The notes beneath the pieces are model-generated. The model was given only the letters and a program-made list of their open reading frames with translations. It was not told the origin of the DNA and searched no databases. A stretch of 64,000 bases of DNA from NCBI GenBank assembly GCA_004026145.2, contig CP034979.1:7395888-7459887 (forward strand), written 5' to 3'. Made by a program: the position numbers and the translations under genes. Positions 24,960 to 37,089 of this stretch are shown here, one piece after another. This DNA comes from Takifugu bimaculatus. Its lineage: Eukaryota; Chordata; Actinopteri; Tetraodontiformes; Tetraodontidae. The number at the start of each line of letters is the position of its first letter. The stretch's first letter is position 1.

Positions 24960-25480
24960 TTTCGAAATGAATGTTGGACCCGACTGCTGGGAAACCCACA
25001 AACCGATGAACAATTCCAGGTAGTTATTTGTCTGTACGTCAGATGATCTTTGGATGCCTTAAAGGCAAATCATTTCCATATATTTTGGTCTTGTTTGATG
25101 TTGTTCCCTCTCTGGCAGGAGGTGTATCAATTTTCCAGGCTGACTTTCCACTTCACTTTGTATCTTCGTATCCCTCGTGACAAATATGTGTCAGATTCCA
25201 AGTGTGGCTCGTAGAAAATGGGGTTAAAACTGGGAAAGCATGCGATGGATGAGTGGAGTCGCATAATATTTGACATTTTCAATAGGGAAAAGATGGAGTA
25301 TCCACTGCTTTTATATTTATTTAAAAGATTTCCTCCAATCATAGAGGTGTATTCCTGTTGTGGAGGGGGTTGTATTGAGGGATGAAATGAATAAATGATG
25401 CTGGTAGGACCAATCCATGTAGGATTTATGGAGGTGTAATTCCACCTTGAGGTTTTTGCACCTTGTAATTGACAGATGAG
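24960..25480 (+). mobile_element. decayed L1-like LINE fragment (ORF2 C-terminal part)
   Basis: On the plus strand the frame around 25065-25135 reads ANHFHIFWSC followed by PLWQEVYQF, the H-x-FW-x-C signature that follows the reverse transcriptase in L1/Tx1-type LINEs, then broken frames with stops. The family assignment rests on this motif only. Confidence 0.4.
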
Positions 25481-25754
25481 GAGATGGGAATAGCCATGTT
25501 ATGTTAACGGAAGATTTGATTTGTTTTTCCTCTATTTCTGAGAGGGAACAGGTTTGTGTTGATGATGAGTGCGGTGCCAGGGGACCAGGGGAAGCCGTCT
25601 CACCACGACACCTCACACCACCGTGTCCTGCAGACTTAGAATCACCTCTGTTCTCCTCTTTATTTGGTTTTTCACTCATTCCAGGTTATTACGCAACTTT
25701 CCCAGCTGTCCTTTGGTGATGCAGGAATACACCCTGGAACAGCCCATCACTGAG

Positions 25755-25755
<1 letters not shown>

Positions 25756-25789
<34 letters not shown>
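25756..25789. repeat. CA microsatellite
   Basis: About 17 CA units, followed by non-repetitive sequence before the GGAA array. Confidence 0.95.
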
Positions 25790-25790
<1 letters not shown>

Positions 25791-25907
25791 AAACACACAT
25801 CTACTCATACACCTGCTGGACGTTTCGTCAGCAGCAGTGAACAGATTCTCCTCTCTACCGAAAGACACGTGACATGTCTCAAAAGCAAAAATGCATGAAT
25901 GGATGAG

Positions 25908-26058
25908 GGAAGGAAGGAAGGAAGGAAGGAAGGAAGGAAGGAAGGAAGGAAGGAAGGAAGGAAGGAAGGAAGGAAGGAAGGAATTTAGGAAGGAAGGAAG
26001 GAACGAACGAACGAACAAACGAACGAACGAAGGAACGAAGGAAGGAAGGAAGGAAGGA
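25908..26058. repeat. GGAA tetranucleotide array with GAAC interruption
   Basis: About 18 GGAA units, a short ATTT break, then GGAA, a CGAA/CAAA block (about 26002-26040) and GGAA again. Composition keeps both strands open, so the ORFs here are not genes. Confidence 0.97.
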
Positions 26059-26059
26059 G

Positions 26060-29000
26060 CTGCAGCCAAATTAGCAAAGATGAAATCTGTGTGTAAACTA
26101 ACTGCCTACATACGATTAGAGAGAATGGGTCCAATATACGGCCTGGATGCTCTCCCAAAAATAGGATGGCATCAGGCATGTGCATGCACGCATGAGCGGG
26201 CTGGATCAGATGTATAATGCGGGACCAGATTCCCGGCGCACTGTGGGGGGACGACCATTGGAATCAGCATCGCATCTAACAGGCTGATGATGAAGCAGGT
26301 AGCTTCAGCCTCCCCATTCGCACCATCATCCCCAGCACAAACACACGGTTGCTCCTCTGCCCCATAGACGCGCACAGGGCAGCTCTATGCAGCCCAAGAG
26401 GAAAGGAGCACATTAATAATTCTCTTTTGCTGGACTTTTTCTTTTCCTCGTGAATATCCTTAAATGTGCCTGCATCAGAGTGCAGCTAAACATATGGTTT
26501 ATCATGTTAAGGCAAAGGGGCACGTTTGAGTCTCTTTAAGAGTGCAACCCGTATAGAAATGACTGCATTGCATGGCTCATCTCTCTTGCATTCACCATCT
26601 GTCTGAAGAGTTCCGTTTTTCTCTCTCCTGTTGTGTTTCTCCCTCGCCGTCTGTCTGCCTTCACGTCGAGATGCTGACGCTTCGGTATTAGGAGCCTACC
26701 GGCGATCAGGTGATGGGATAGATGTCATGATTCTTGTTACCCAGAAACGTGTGGGAGCCTCCAGACCCCTGACAAGTGCCAGAGAGGCTCAGTGTACAGT
26801 ATCATGTGAGAACAAACTCTGCCGCAGGACGTGGCAGCTGTTTTTGTTTCCGCAATGGCTCAAAAAGGAGAAAGAGACAGAGGCAAGAGGGTTTTGCCGA
26901 AATGTTCTCGTTGTGGGAAAGAGGAGGAGGTCATTAGAGATGACAAATGAGCCAAATGTCTCTTCTCCTCATTGCTGCTAGTTGAATGTTCTTTCCTGTG
27001 GGACTGATCAAGTTTAGGCGACTGCAGCGTTGCGTAATCCAAACCGCACGATTGATGTAACGAGCTACCTCATGTGCAAGACTGTCTACCCTATTTCCTT
27101 TTTATCCGCACGCCGGCCGTCCATCTGGCCGGGAGTCCATTTCCACGGAGATTTATGTACTTGATGTTTCATGAACAGCAGTGAACAGATTCTCCTTTCA
27201 ATTCAGTGCTCTCTAATCAAAGGAGGCAAGCAGGAGAACATCTAGAAAACTCAGAACAAACAGGTTTCCGCAGCTCCAAAACACCAAAACACTGACAGCT
27301 GAAAGCTGAATGGGCGACCTATTTTGAGCAACCAATTATATTGTCTCCCACTTGTATTTTTCATTCTTAAAGTGGGTCAGGAGAGAAGATGTGGAAACTT
27401 GTTCGGTGCCTCCTGTGTGCTGAAGGTGATGTATTTGCTCTTCCTTTTGACTGATGATTAATAAATGTCCCCAGTTGCCAGGATCAATTAAAAATGAATC
27501 ACGCAAAGCTGTTGACAGACATGCAGAAGAATTATAAAAATATCGGCCCTTTTTGCCGCACGTGACTTTGCCTCCGCAGCATCTGCTGGGGCGGCTCTAG
27601 ATGATCTGAGAAGGCGGGAGTCAAAATATGATAATAACTCACCTTATCTAAATGAAGCAGGGCCAATATCACCGACACAGACGGAGAGACAAAATGACTG
27701 ATTACCTCCCGCTCTGTGAGCGTCCATGCAAGCGGAAAAAACTGGCACCCCGAGAACAATCTGTGACCAAACCGTTGCCCAGACATGATTAATGGACTCA
27801 AAGCAGCTGATCACAACCAAGCACCTGACCTTCCGTGCACCTGTGTAAAGACCAGAATGTCTGGCCGGGAGCAGAAGAGGGCGATGGTCAGCAGCAGGAA
27901 TCAGGAGGACTGCACCAGCGAAGCGTCTTGCCGGGGGTATTTTGGTGGCCGTTGCCCTCGTGTCTGCCAGCCATCTGTTCATCCTGTCAGACATCACAAT
28001 CATTGATCGATCCAGTCCACTTCATCACCACTCCGATACTGTTTATATGGCGTGCCGCGGCAGTGGTGCCGCCTATGTAATCATTGGTTTCTGACCTGAC
28101 CACGAAGTGAAGCACCGACTCGCCCCAGTTGGCACCACTTAGCAGCTACACTGAGAAGGTGAGAATCTGCGCTCGGACCCTGAACATGCATCTTGTATGG
28201 CGTCGTAGAATAAACACGTTATATTGTGTTCTAACAATAAACTTAATTATTAATGACTGATTAACGTCAGTGTAGCTTCACCTGTACGGGAGCAAAGGAT
28301 GATGGGATGTATTGCTTGGTTAGGGAGCATCGATCGTGCACTACAGCAGAATAGTTCTATAATCATATTTTAAGCATTTAAGGGACCCACAAGACCTTTT
28401 TGTCAGAGTTTATCCATTTGTGTTTCAGCCTCCTCTAATGAGCTGGGAGTGTTTGCGATTTCTGAGGTCATTAAACACATATTCGCATCTTATTAACATT
28501 TTTCGAGGCCCCTCTGAGTTCGTCGACTGTAGCAGACAAACCCAAGCCCTGTGTCCCGATCACACGCTCCATCAGCTAAAAGCATGTTCTGCTCACTAAC
28601 TGATGATCCCAGGCCCATTAACACCATCACACCTCACAGGAAGTCAGCCCCCAGGGGTCAGCGCGGGTTTATTTCCAAAGTCATTTTCAGAGGTAAGTAC
28701 TTTGCCACTGCATCGTTTGAGCGGTCCCAAGGAGGCAACTTCCTGTGCCACGTTTCGCAGTATCTGCCAAGACGTGGCAGATCACATGGATGGCGTGATA
28801 GAGAAATTTGGGACAGGATGAGGCCTCATCACTGGGGAGTAATGCCCTCTTGCTGAACTCATTCAAGTCATGCCCGACTGTTTAGTTTGTGGATGTGTCT
28901 GCACTCTCCTGCAGAACATCAGACGTAGCAAGAAAAAAAATCCCAGCCTTTTAAGATGAATGGAAAAAAACGACCTGAAAGAATTTTACAGCATTTTTCT

Positions 29001-29780
29001 ACAGTACCTCTGGGCTGTGACAAGCACGCCCACCCCTGGTGTCGTTTAAGACTTTAGTCCAACTAACACTGACATCAAGTAGTCAAGAAGACAGGAAACT
29101 GGATCTTTGGGCAAAATTAAATTCCCAATTCCGAGGTGATTCCTGGTTTTGGCACCATGATAAAACAGCCTTCAGCTGAAATCGCAGACTTCAGACGGTC
29201 TCGTGTTATACCTACGTCTTCCAGGAGAGACACAATTGATTTTTCTAACGGATTTATTTTCTACTCGACTTCTTTAAAACAATCTATTTTTATCGGTTTT
29301 CACAAAAAAAAAGGTGCATAACTCTTTCAGTAGTGGGGACATTTTAATGAATTCAGTTTAAAACCATTGTGATTTCTTATAAGACGCAGGAGCGGAGCGT
29401 CGGGGGGGGGCTGGTGCCGAGGGGGCCGGTGACAGAGGGGCAGGGTTTGACCCGACTTTACTGACTGCTGATTTCCCCAACGCTCAGCCCTCCCTGGACT
29501 CGCTGAATAAATCTGAGTACATTAATATTAAAAAACTCTCTCCTGCGTATGGGCTTGCCCCAACATCCATAAGTCCAGCTCGGTAGGATGAACTTTTGAA
29601 AACTGAACTTTGGTCTTGTATGTTTATCCAAAGCATTGAATAAAAGTGAGTGTTCCATTCACTCTCTAAATTACATCAGATGATGCTATATGTTTGTGTG
29701 ATTCTAGCTCATTTTATAAATGCTCAGAGCATTAAAACATTTGACTGTATCACTTAGGAGGCTGTAAAATTACAATGACG
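26060..29780. other. gene-poor stretch, nothing assigned
   Basis: No exon with both splice signals and recognisable homology. Donor-like sites occur (28692 ACAGAGgtaagt type, 28160 GAAGgtgaga) without convincing coding partners. AT-rich homeodomain-like motifs lie near 27450-27500. A G run is at 29401-29410. Confidence 0.4.
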
Positions 29781-29784
29781 TGAA

Positions 29785-29940
29785 AACAGACATTGCCCAG
29801 GTACCTTGCTCAAGGGTACCTGGGCAATGCTCTGAAGGTGTTCCGGCACCTTCTCCTACTACCAGAACCTCCAGGTTTGTCTGCCCAGGGGCTCCAACCA
29901 AGAACCCTCTGCTACCACCACCTACTAAATAGGTCCAGCA
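29785..29940 (-). mobile_element. SINE-like fragment
   Basis: The minus strand carries AGGTACCCTTGAGCAAGGTA, a motif widely seen in teleost tRNA-derived SINEs. Upstream on that strand are a GAGGGTTC box-B-like piece and an opening resembling a tRNA-related head. The same core appears at 40160 in the opposite orientation. A local inverted repeat around 29790-29830 (CCCAGGTACC... / ...GGTACCTGGG) is part of it. Confidence 0.45.
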
Positions 29941-29999
29941 CATTAGTAAAAGTGTTGTCAGAAAACTGTTATATAATATTCATGCACAGTATAAAGCTA

Positions 30000-31148
30000 G
30001 AAGCAGATAAATGCTAAAGGACAGGACAGACAAACACCAAGGGGACAGAACTCAAATACAGGAAGCGCAACAAATAACAAACATGTGACCACAGACCGGA
30101 GTGTTGCTACAGCTTAAATCCACAAGAACATGAAGCATGTGTGAGGAAGAGGAGATAATTGGAGCAATTAAGGAGGAAAATGGAGAAAAACAGGAAAGAC
30201 AAGGGCTGACATGAAGGAAAGAAAATAGGAAAAAAAATGCATAAATAAACAACAGAATCAATAGAAAGAAATAGAATGAAGCACGGCGTGTGACAAAATG
30301 ATGAAGTGGGTCATTTGTTTAGATCATGAGCAGTAGGAATAGGTGGAAGAAGGCACTTCTGGTTCCTGTCACGGCAAATAAACACACTACCCCCACCCCC
30401 CCCCCCACAACAAGAGTTAAACAACAGCAAACACTCTGCTCATGAAGCTGAACCAGAATCTGTGTAAATCCATACGGTTACCTCCAGCCACGTGCCTTTA
30501 AATTCTATTTAGCATATTTTCCCACTGGAATGACTGAAGCAGCCGCAGATCAACATGTCTGAAATAATAGAAAAATAATCTCATAGGCCTTTTGATGCAC
30601 AGAACAATAATTAAACAACCGGACGTTTCACTCACCAGTAGAACAAGACTATACTGGTGTGATAGTCATAGGAGAAAACACAGGTGGGAAAGACAAATTG
30701 GGAAGCACGAGGATGGGAAATGCCTCGCTACCTCAGAGAGACGCCGTGTTAGCTAAAATACTGATATGTCCTGAAATGAAATGTGGGTTCGATACTGGAG
30801 GCGTTCCTGTTTGCTCTCGTGCGCAGTGGCTGAATGACATCCCAACGTAGCGCCGCGCTGATATGAAAACACTCAACCGAGTCACGTTGGAACGATATCA
30901 GAGAAATTCAGTCTCTGGTCCGCCGGCATTCCAGGCTGCAGGTCCATGAGAAGCCCAGATACAGTTATCTGATGGGGTAGTGAAGAAGGGATCCACAACA
31001 TGATCCTGGTTAAACTGATAAACTGTGTTGGGATCAGCTTCACTGGTGAAATTCCAAGAGACGAACCATCATCGTGAGCATCATGACCTGCCATATGATT
31101 GTGTTTATATTAACGTCATCTGGGAGAAGGTTCAGAATACGCCAGCGT

Positions 31149-31194
<46 letters not shown>

Positions 31195-33200
31195 CAGGCG
31201 ATGGCAGGAGCACAGATTCACGGACCATTTCAGGAAGCCTGCTGTAGAAGGACAGAGAGAGTGGGTGGCTGGGTGGGTGGAGAGAGCAGAGAGGATGAGG
31301 CTGAAAAATCGGAATTTGCTCAGGCTGATGTGTTTACACCAATACCGGCTGGTGGAACACTCGCTGCTGCTTCCTCACCCATTTACTCTGCACGATTGTG
31401 CCAGATGTAAAACACGCCACAATATGCTGCAACGATCAGCAAATAAAGGATTTTTCCTTTCCCTCCGTCTTAGGGAAAGAGGTGTCCTGAAAATGTTAGG
31501 ATTCTTTTGGATTCCATAAGGCAAAACCTTTCTTTAGATTGATCGGGTATTTACAAGAGCTTTACCAAAGGAAATAAATGAGACCACCAGCTTCACAGCT
31601 GTGATGCGCCTAATTCAACAGAAGACACAAGCAGAGAGCGTCGGGGTAAAAAGCCGTAGCCAGCAGTGTTTCCAGTTTGATGACTGTGCATCTGCTGTAG
31701 GCAGCAGAAAGGCTGTCTGTTCGCAGGAGGAGTCTGTAGATTCCTTCTACAGCGTCACACACATCAAGCTGAGATCTGAGCCGCTGGGACCTCTGAGGGT
31801 GAGACACCACTTCTTGGCAACTTTTACAGTCAGAAAAACGGGACAGAGTTAAAACAAATAGACGCTGCTCTGAACTTCACAAGGCTGCCAGCATCAAATC
31901 CATTCTACGGCTCTGGAGCCAGCCTTCAAACTGATCTCCTCCATGTCCAGGAGGTGGACTCAGCACAGCAAAACTGGGGACAGGATGAGGCAAGGCCAGA
32001 GCTAGCTAGGCCAGGGTGTCGTCAAAAGGAGAGGAGTGGTCTGGCTCTGAAAGTCGTCTGTTTGTTGAGGAATTCATGCTTCAGAGCACTTCCTCCCTGC
32101 GGACGACTCAAATGAGGCAATTTAGCCAGAGAAGTGTGGAGGAGGTGGACATCAGAGGCATGTATGCAGAGATGGAGGGAGCTAGTAAAGTGGGATGGTC
32201 TGCTTGATGTTTAACTTGTCTTGGCTCACTGGGGGTAGATTTTCAGGGGAATAACTGCCCATCTGTGTCCTTACATAAAGTGGCTCCTTACATAAAGTCG
32301 AACTCTGAATGGAGAGGGAAATGCCCATAATCTGCTCGGTTAAGTCTGCTGAGTGAAAAGCTACGTGAACCATATAAAAGCAGCGCGTCCTAAAGGGCAC
32401 GTGATGACAAAGTGCCGCGGCACCTCCTTTCTGCTCTTGTCTTGATCCTTTGTAGTCAGTAATCCTGGTTCTCAAGTGGCTGCAGTCTAAAAACATCTGA
32501 GTACCGCAATACTGGTTTTATACCAACTGGTATCTTCCCAGTAACTAAGGCATCGTGTTGGGGTGGATACTGGTAGTGTTAATATAGCATCCTTTATCTG
32601 GAAGACGGGACATCTGAAACCTTTTGTCCTTCTAAACATTGTCTTTATCTTCTAGCAGATTGGTTTTCTCTTGTTTTTAGCTCTATTTATTCTTCGTCCT
32701 CTAACTGCAGTCTGTGGATCAACTCTGGGGATGAAACAACAACACTGGGACCACCACGGATTATAATTAAGATATCATTTTGAGGGAATACAGATTTGCT
32801 AACTGCACTAAGTTCAGAAGCACCCTGAAATTAAGCTGTTCCCCGGGCTTGTCAGCATTACTTCGCCCTATAGATGCACCAGTTAAGACATTGATTACTG
32901 ATGTCCCAGAGTCTATCGGACATCCTGAGTCCACAGAGCTACAGGTAATTAAACCGATAAGAGACATCGAGAGAACACGCTAAAATAAACTACAATCAAA
33001 ACAGAATCTCTCTGTCTCTGTCTCTCTCTCTCAGGTGGTAGTTTTGAACCCTGAGGGCATCAGAACAGATACAGGTAGACAGCAGAGATGATCAAGGTGA
33101 AAACAGCCACAATTCTTGGCGCTAATCTAGTTTTTCAAGCTGAAAAAAAAATGTCACTGCTCAACGGAGGCAAAAAACAAAGGTCTTCCTCAACGGGTGT
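30000..33200. other. non-coding, nothing assigned
   Basis: A C run (30391-30406), a GT microsatellite (31150-31192) and unique-looking sequence. Short ORFs (for example 31025-31519) run through the microsatellite and show no family similarity. Confidence 0.4.
31150..31192. repeat. GT microsatellite
   Basis: About 21 GT units. Confidence 0.95.
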
Positions 33201-33289
33201 CTCACAACGAGCTGTGCAACACTAATGGGAGCACAATTACGGTCACTAATGGGATGGATAAAACGGCAACGCGTGGATTCATAAAGAAT

Positions 33290-34150
33290 GATGCAAGTGC
33301 CAGTGTTTGCAAGCACCCATAGCCATAGCAGGGCAAAAGGGGTCACATGCTTGATGGAGCAGAGCTGTAGGGAGGGGCCAGGCTGTGGTGGGGGGGGCTT
33401 TAAGGTGAGCAGCAGGATTTTGAAGGCGATGGGGTGGCAGGTGGTAGCCCGTGGAGCTGTTGAAGAGCTGGTGTGATGTGACAGGTGGGGGTTCTGGGGA
33501 TGATACGGGCTTCGGCGTTGTGGACCATTCAAAGCTTATGGTGGGATTTAAAGGGGGGCAGAGGACAGGGAGTCGCACTACTGTGACCACCACTGTGACT
33601 GTAGGTGGTTCTGGTCACGTGATCCATGTGGGAGGGGCCCAAGATGACACCCAGGCCTCTTCACCTGGGGTGGCGGTGAATTTTGAGTTGTTGATTGTTG
33701 TGGGATTTGGATAGGATTCACTGATGTCTAGCCAAAAGGTTGTTGTCAGAGAGGTGGGGGTGGCGTTGGGAGTTTTTGCCAGGATGGGATGAGAGGTGGG
33801 CCAGAAGTTGTTGGGGTCAGAGCCAGGCTTCTTGAGGAGAGGGGTTGTAGCGGCGGTTTGAGTGAGGAGGGACGTGTCCCAGAGGAGAGTGAGGAGTGGA
33901 TAATGGCCGTGTTCACTGGAGCTAGAGACAGGAGACGGGCTTTGACGGAGGTGGGGAGGGGGTCCAGGTGGCAGGTGGAAGGCAGAATGATTTCATGGAG
34001 GGGAGGGTGAAGGAAGCAACGCATGGGTTTGGTGACCAGTGTGAACAGAGACCATGTTTCACTTGTGTCAGATGAAATGAGTCCAGTGTCTTTGGAGGAT
34101 TTGAGGCCATATTGGAGGATCTGGCTCTGGGATGAGGACGGATGAGCCAA
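33290..34150 (-). mobile_element. decayed L2/CR1-like LINE, reverse transcriptase part
   Basis: Read on the minus strand in several frames, the order of motifs follows a non-LTR reverse transcriptase: near 33850-33990 LDPLPTSVKARLLSL with NTAIIHSSLSSG, then a YRPIS-like block, and near 33420-33460 PIAFKILLLTLK, the equivalent of the thumb-region KILLLTFKAL of fish L2/CR1 elements. Stops and frame changes break it, so it is dead. Confidence 0.7.
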
Positions 34151-34159
34151 TCGGAGGCA

Positions 34160-37030
34160 GAGTCAGGGTGGCCAATGCCTTTAGAATACATAAGGAACAT
34201 TTGTCATAAAGTGAGCTTTTCTTCACAGTTACAAACATCCTCGTTAATCTCTGTAATATAAACTGCTCTTGTCCTGAGACCTTTGGAATCGTGGTCACTC
34301 TGGCCCAAACCAGCTGTCTCTTACAAGAGCTGGTTTTTCTCTCACACCAAGTGAGAGAACCGTTGTTATTGCCAGTTTGGGTTTAGTAATTTTATAATCC
34401 TTTCTGTCTGTCTCCATTTTCCTGGGTTCCTTTGAGAACCGAAACTGAGAGCACCCCTGCTGCTCCAGGGACCCCTACACACCACGATAAATTTAGTCAT
34501 GAATCAAGCAACTATCTCAAATCTCCGGATAAACGGCACAAGAATTTAACGAGTATACAAATCAATACGACCTATTCCCAAATATGACCTCCTGTCTGGG
34601 AATGTGAGGGAGCCAAGAGCCATAACAACCGTAACCAATAGCAATGCTAAAGAACCAAAAAAACCACCAAACTCTCAAATTAAAGGATCTCAAAACATGT
34701 CAAAACAATTCAACTCGAAAGGAAAAAAGAGCAGTTACCACATTTTATCCAAAAGGTTGTTCCAAGTGCAAAACTTTACTGTTTACTACATTTTCTGTTG
34801 TGCTTTTGTGTCTGTTGCTTTCATTCTTTGTTCTGTTTCATTTTCTGGTTGTTTCTCTACTTTTTCTCTTTTTTTCCCTCTGTTACATTACAATTAACAG
34901 ACTTTCAGTAATAGTGTGATTTCAATATTTTTGGGGGGTCGTGCCGGAAAGTTCTAGTTTTATTTTTTAACTTAAATGGAAATCTTGCCGTTTTGATGTT
35001 TTCTCATTTTGTAACATATTTTCATTTTTGCTATTTTGTTATTTGAAGATCTTCAAAACTAAAATAAAAAATACTCCTGCTAGTGTTACATTACACTACA
35101 ACACCAAGTGCACAGGAAAAGCTCCGTACATGTTTTGTGAAGGTTTTGTGAAAAATAATAGTAATAATAATAGTAAAATGAGTAGAAGAGGAATCAAGAA
35201 AATCTATCTGGACAACATTCAGATTTTCTTTTCTTACAAGCTCTGAGTTACTCTTTATTTAATAAACCATGTCATAAGAGCCAGCGGGATCCTTTATTTT
35301 GGTGCGTCCTGAGGCTAAATCCAATCTATGCAGGCAAACATCCAAGAAATGACAGAGAAAAGCCACAATGAACATTTTATTACTATTAATCATTTTTTGG
35401 TTAGTGTCAGGATCGCTCCACTCACCACTCGCACACGGGCTTTGTGCTTCCATGACAAACCTCATTTCGTATGGGAGTATAGAGCAACAGCGAAACTGGA
35501 GATAAGGTGCGAGTGAAGGAGGGAGGGAGTCTCTGGCTTGTTACCATGGTACCTGAGCTCAGCGGTGTTGCGTAAGAGGGTCCTTTTACTCTTGAGCCAA
35601 GTTGTCCAGACGGATGCTGTTGCTGTCCCTCCCTATACTGACAGAGCAGCACCTGGCTAAAACAGGACACACACACACACACACACACAAATAGGTTTTC
35701 AATACATGATAGATGAAATACTGCCTCTCATTACCACTCTGTGAACCCGTCTGTAAAGGTCAGATTTGTCCAGAAATATTCATATCAGATAAAGTCAGGT
35801 GAGATATCTACAAAGAATATTAATGTGATAAGAAAGAAAGTTGGTAAATGTTTAAATATCAGGGTAATGGTATGGATATCACATATCAGGACCATATATA
35901 AAGCCTGGCTGCATCCAATCCTTTTTTTCCAGCATTTGATTGTTTCACGTGCATCGACCTGTCTACATCTGTCTCATTTCCACGCTTGCTAACGCATGTC
36001 GTATTAAATTCAATGAGCCAAGAAAAAGATCCATTCAACGGCATATTTGACAGGTTCCATATGAAAATATCTGTGTTCAAAGATCATCCACATAAAACAG
36101 TGCTTATACCTTCTACCACACGTCCAACAAAATCAAGACAAGCTGCTAAAAGTGTTAGATTCTCATCCCAGGATCAATTCTGCTCTCTTAGCTGAGCTAA
36201 GTGTGGAAGTCTATAGGATAAACTGGATGGATCAAACACCCAGGAGACACTTGTGCTGGGCCATTGGTTTGGTTTCTTATCAGAATGCTGCTCTTGTGTC
36301 AGTGGCAACAATAAAAATGAAAGGTTTTAACCCATTCTACTGAAGGAACTGTGGAAATCTCTGCACTACTACGTCACCTTTGGCCTCCCTGCTCTCCTCA
36401 GCCTTCTCAAATGCTCCTTTTGTCTGATACATCAGCAAAAAATATCTAATCCTGCAGAGAACGCAGCATTGATTTAAAGCTGTTGTCAGCAAATCAGCCA
36501 TCACGAACGACATCTCTGATTTATTGAGGGTGTTTTTTTCCATGTTATTGTACATCCTGTTTCTGACAGAGCTGCCTGCTGTATTTAATTGATGAAACTA
36601 CTCGTGTATCAACATCAGTCCACATATCTGTAGGTTTCCTCTGAATTTTCACCCTCGTCAGGAGATCATTAACGTGCTTTGACTGTCCAACTGGTTCATC
36701 TTTATCTTTATCTCTTTCGGCATTTTTTGGAAACTTTTCTGACATAACAAAACAACAAGAGACATTTCTGTGCTATAAATGTAGCCTCTCTTTAATTTCA
36801 TCTTCAACATCCAGGTTCAAAAAAACAGGTGCTGCTGTTAAAAGCCTTAAAAATGATAGACGTACAGGATACAAAGTAAAGCAATGCAATAACTGTAAGC
36901 TATAGACAGCAGGATGACAGAAATGCTTCATAGCTTCATACATCAGTGATGAATGTTTGTGTAGCCGAATCAGCAAAGCTTGGATGCTAAGTACGTAGCC
37001 AAAGAGCATCGCGTCCCATCCTCACGCTCT
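34160..37030. other. non-coding, nothing assigned
   Basis: AT-rich. Minus-strand ORFs at 36337-36555 and 36545-36745 (lysine-rich) have no similarity I recognise and no clear splice context. A CA run lies at 35668-35690. Confidence 0.4.
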
Positions 37031-37032
37031 TA

Positions 37033-37082
37033 ATGTTGGAACAGATCAGGTCCATCCTTCACTTTCAGCGACAGCGCGAGCG
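37033..37082 (+). CDS. candidate first coding exon of cfap46 (uncertain)
   Basis: An ATG opens MLEQIRSILHFQRQRE and runs into a good donor (GAGCG|gtgagt) in phase 2. The spacing of I, R/K, L and R residues loosely follows the N-terminus of vertebrate CFAP46 (MDLVIKQYLSLARSQ). The Kozak context is weak, no X-box lies just upstream, and no exon 2 connects it to 41090, so this is only a suggestion. Confidence 0.2.
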
Positions 37083-37089
37083 GTGAGTC

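Noticed and set aside
25689..26217. ORFs over the GGAA array
   Set aside because: Low-complexity translation of a tetranucleotide repeat.
29401..29412. G run as a G-quadruplex element
   Set aside because: A single short homopolymer without the four-tract pattern.
36337..36745. Two minus-strand ORFs, lysine-rich
   Set aside because: No recognisable family, no convincing splice sites, and a length that chance explains in AT-rich DNA.
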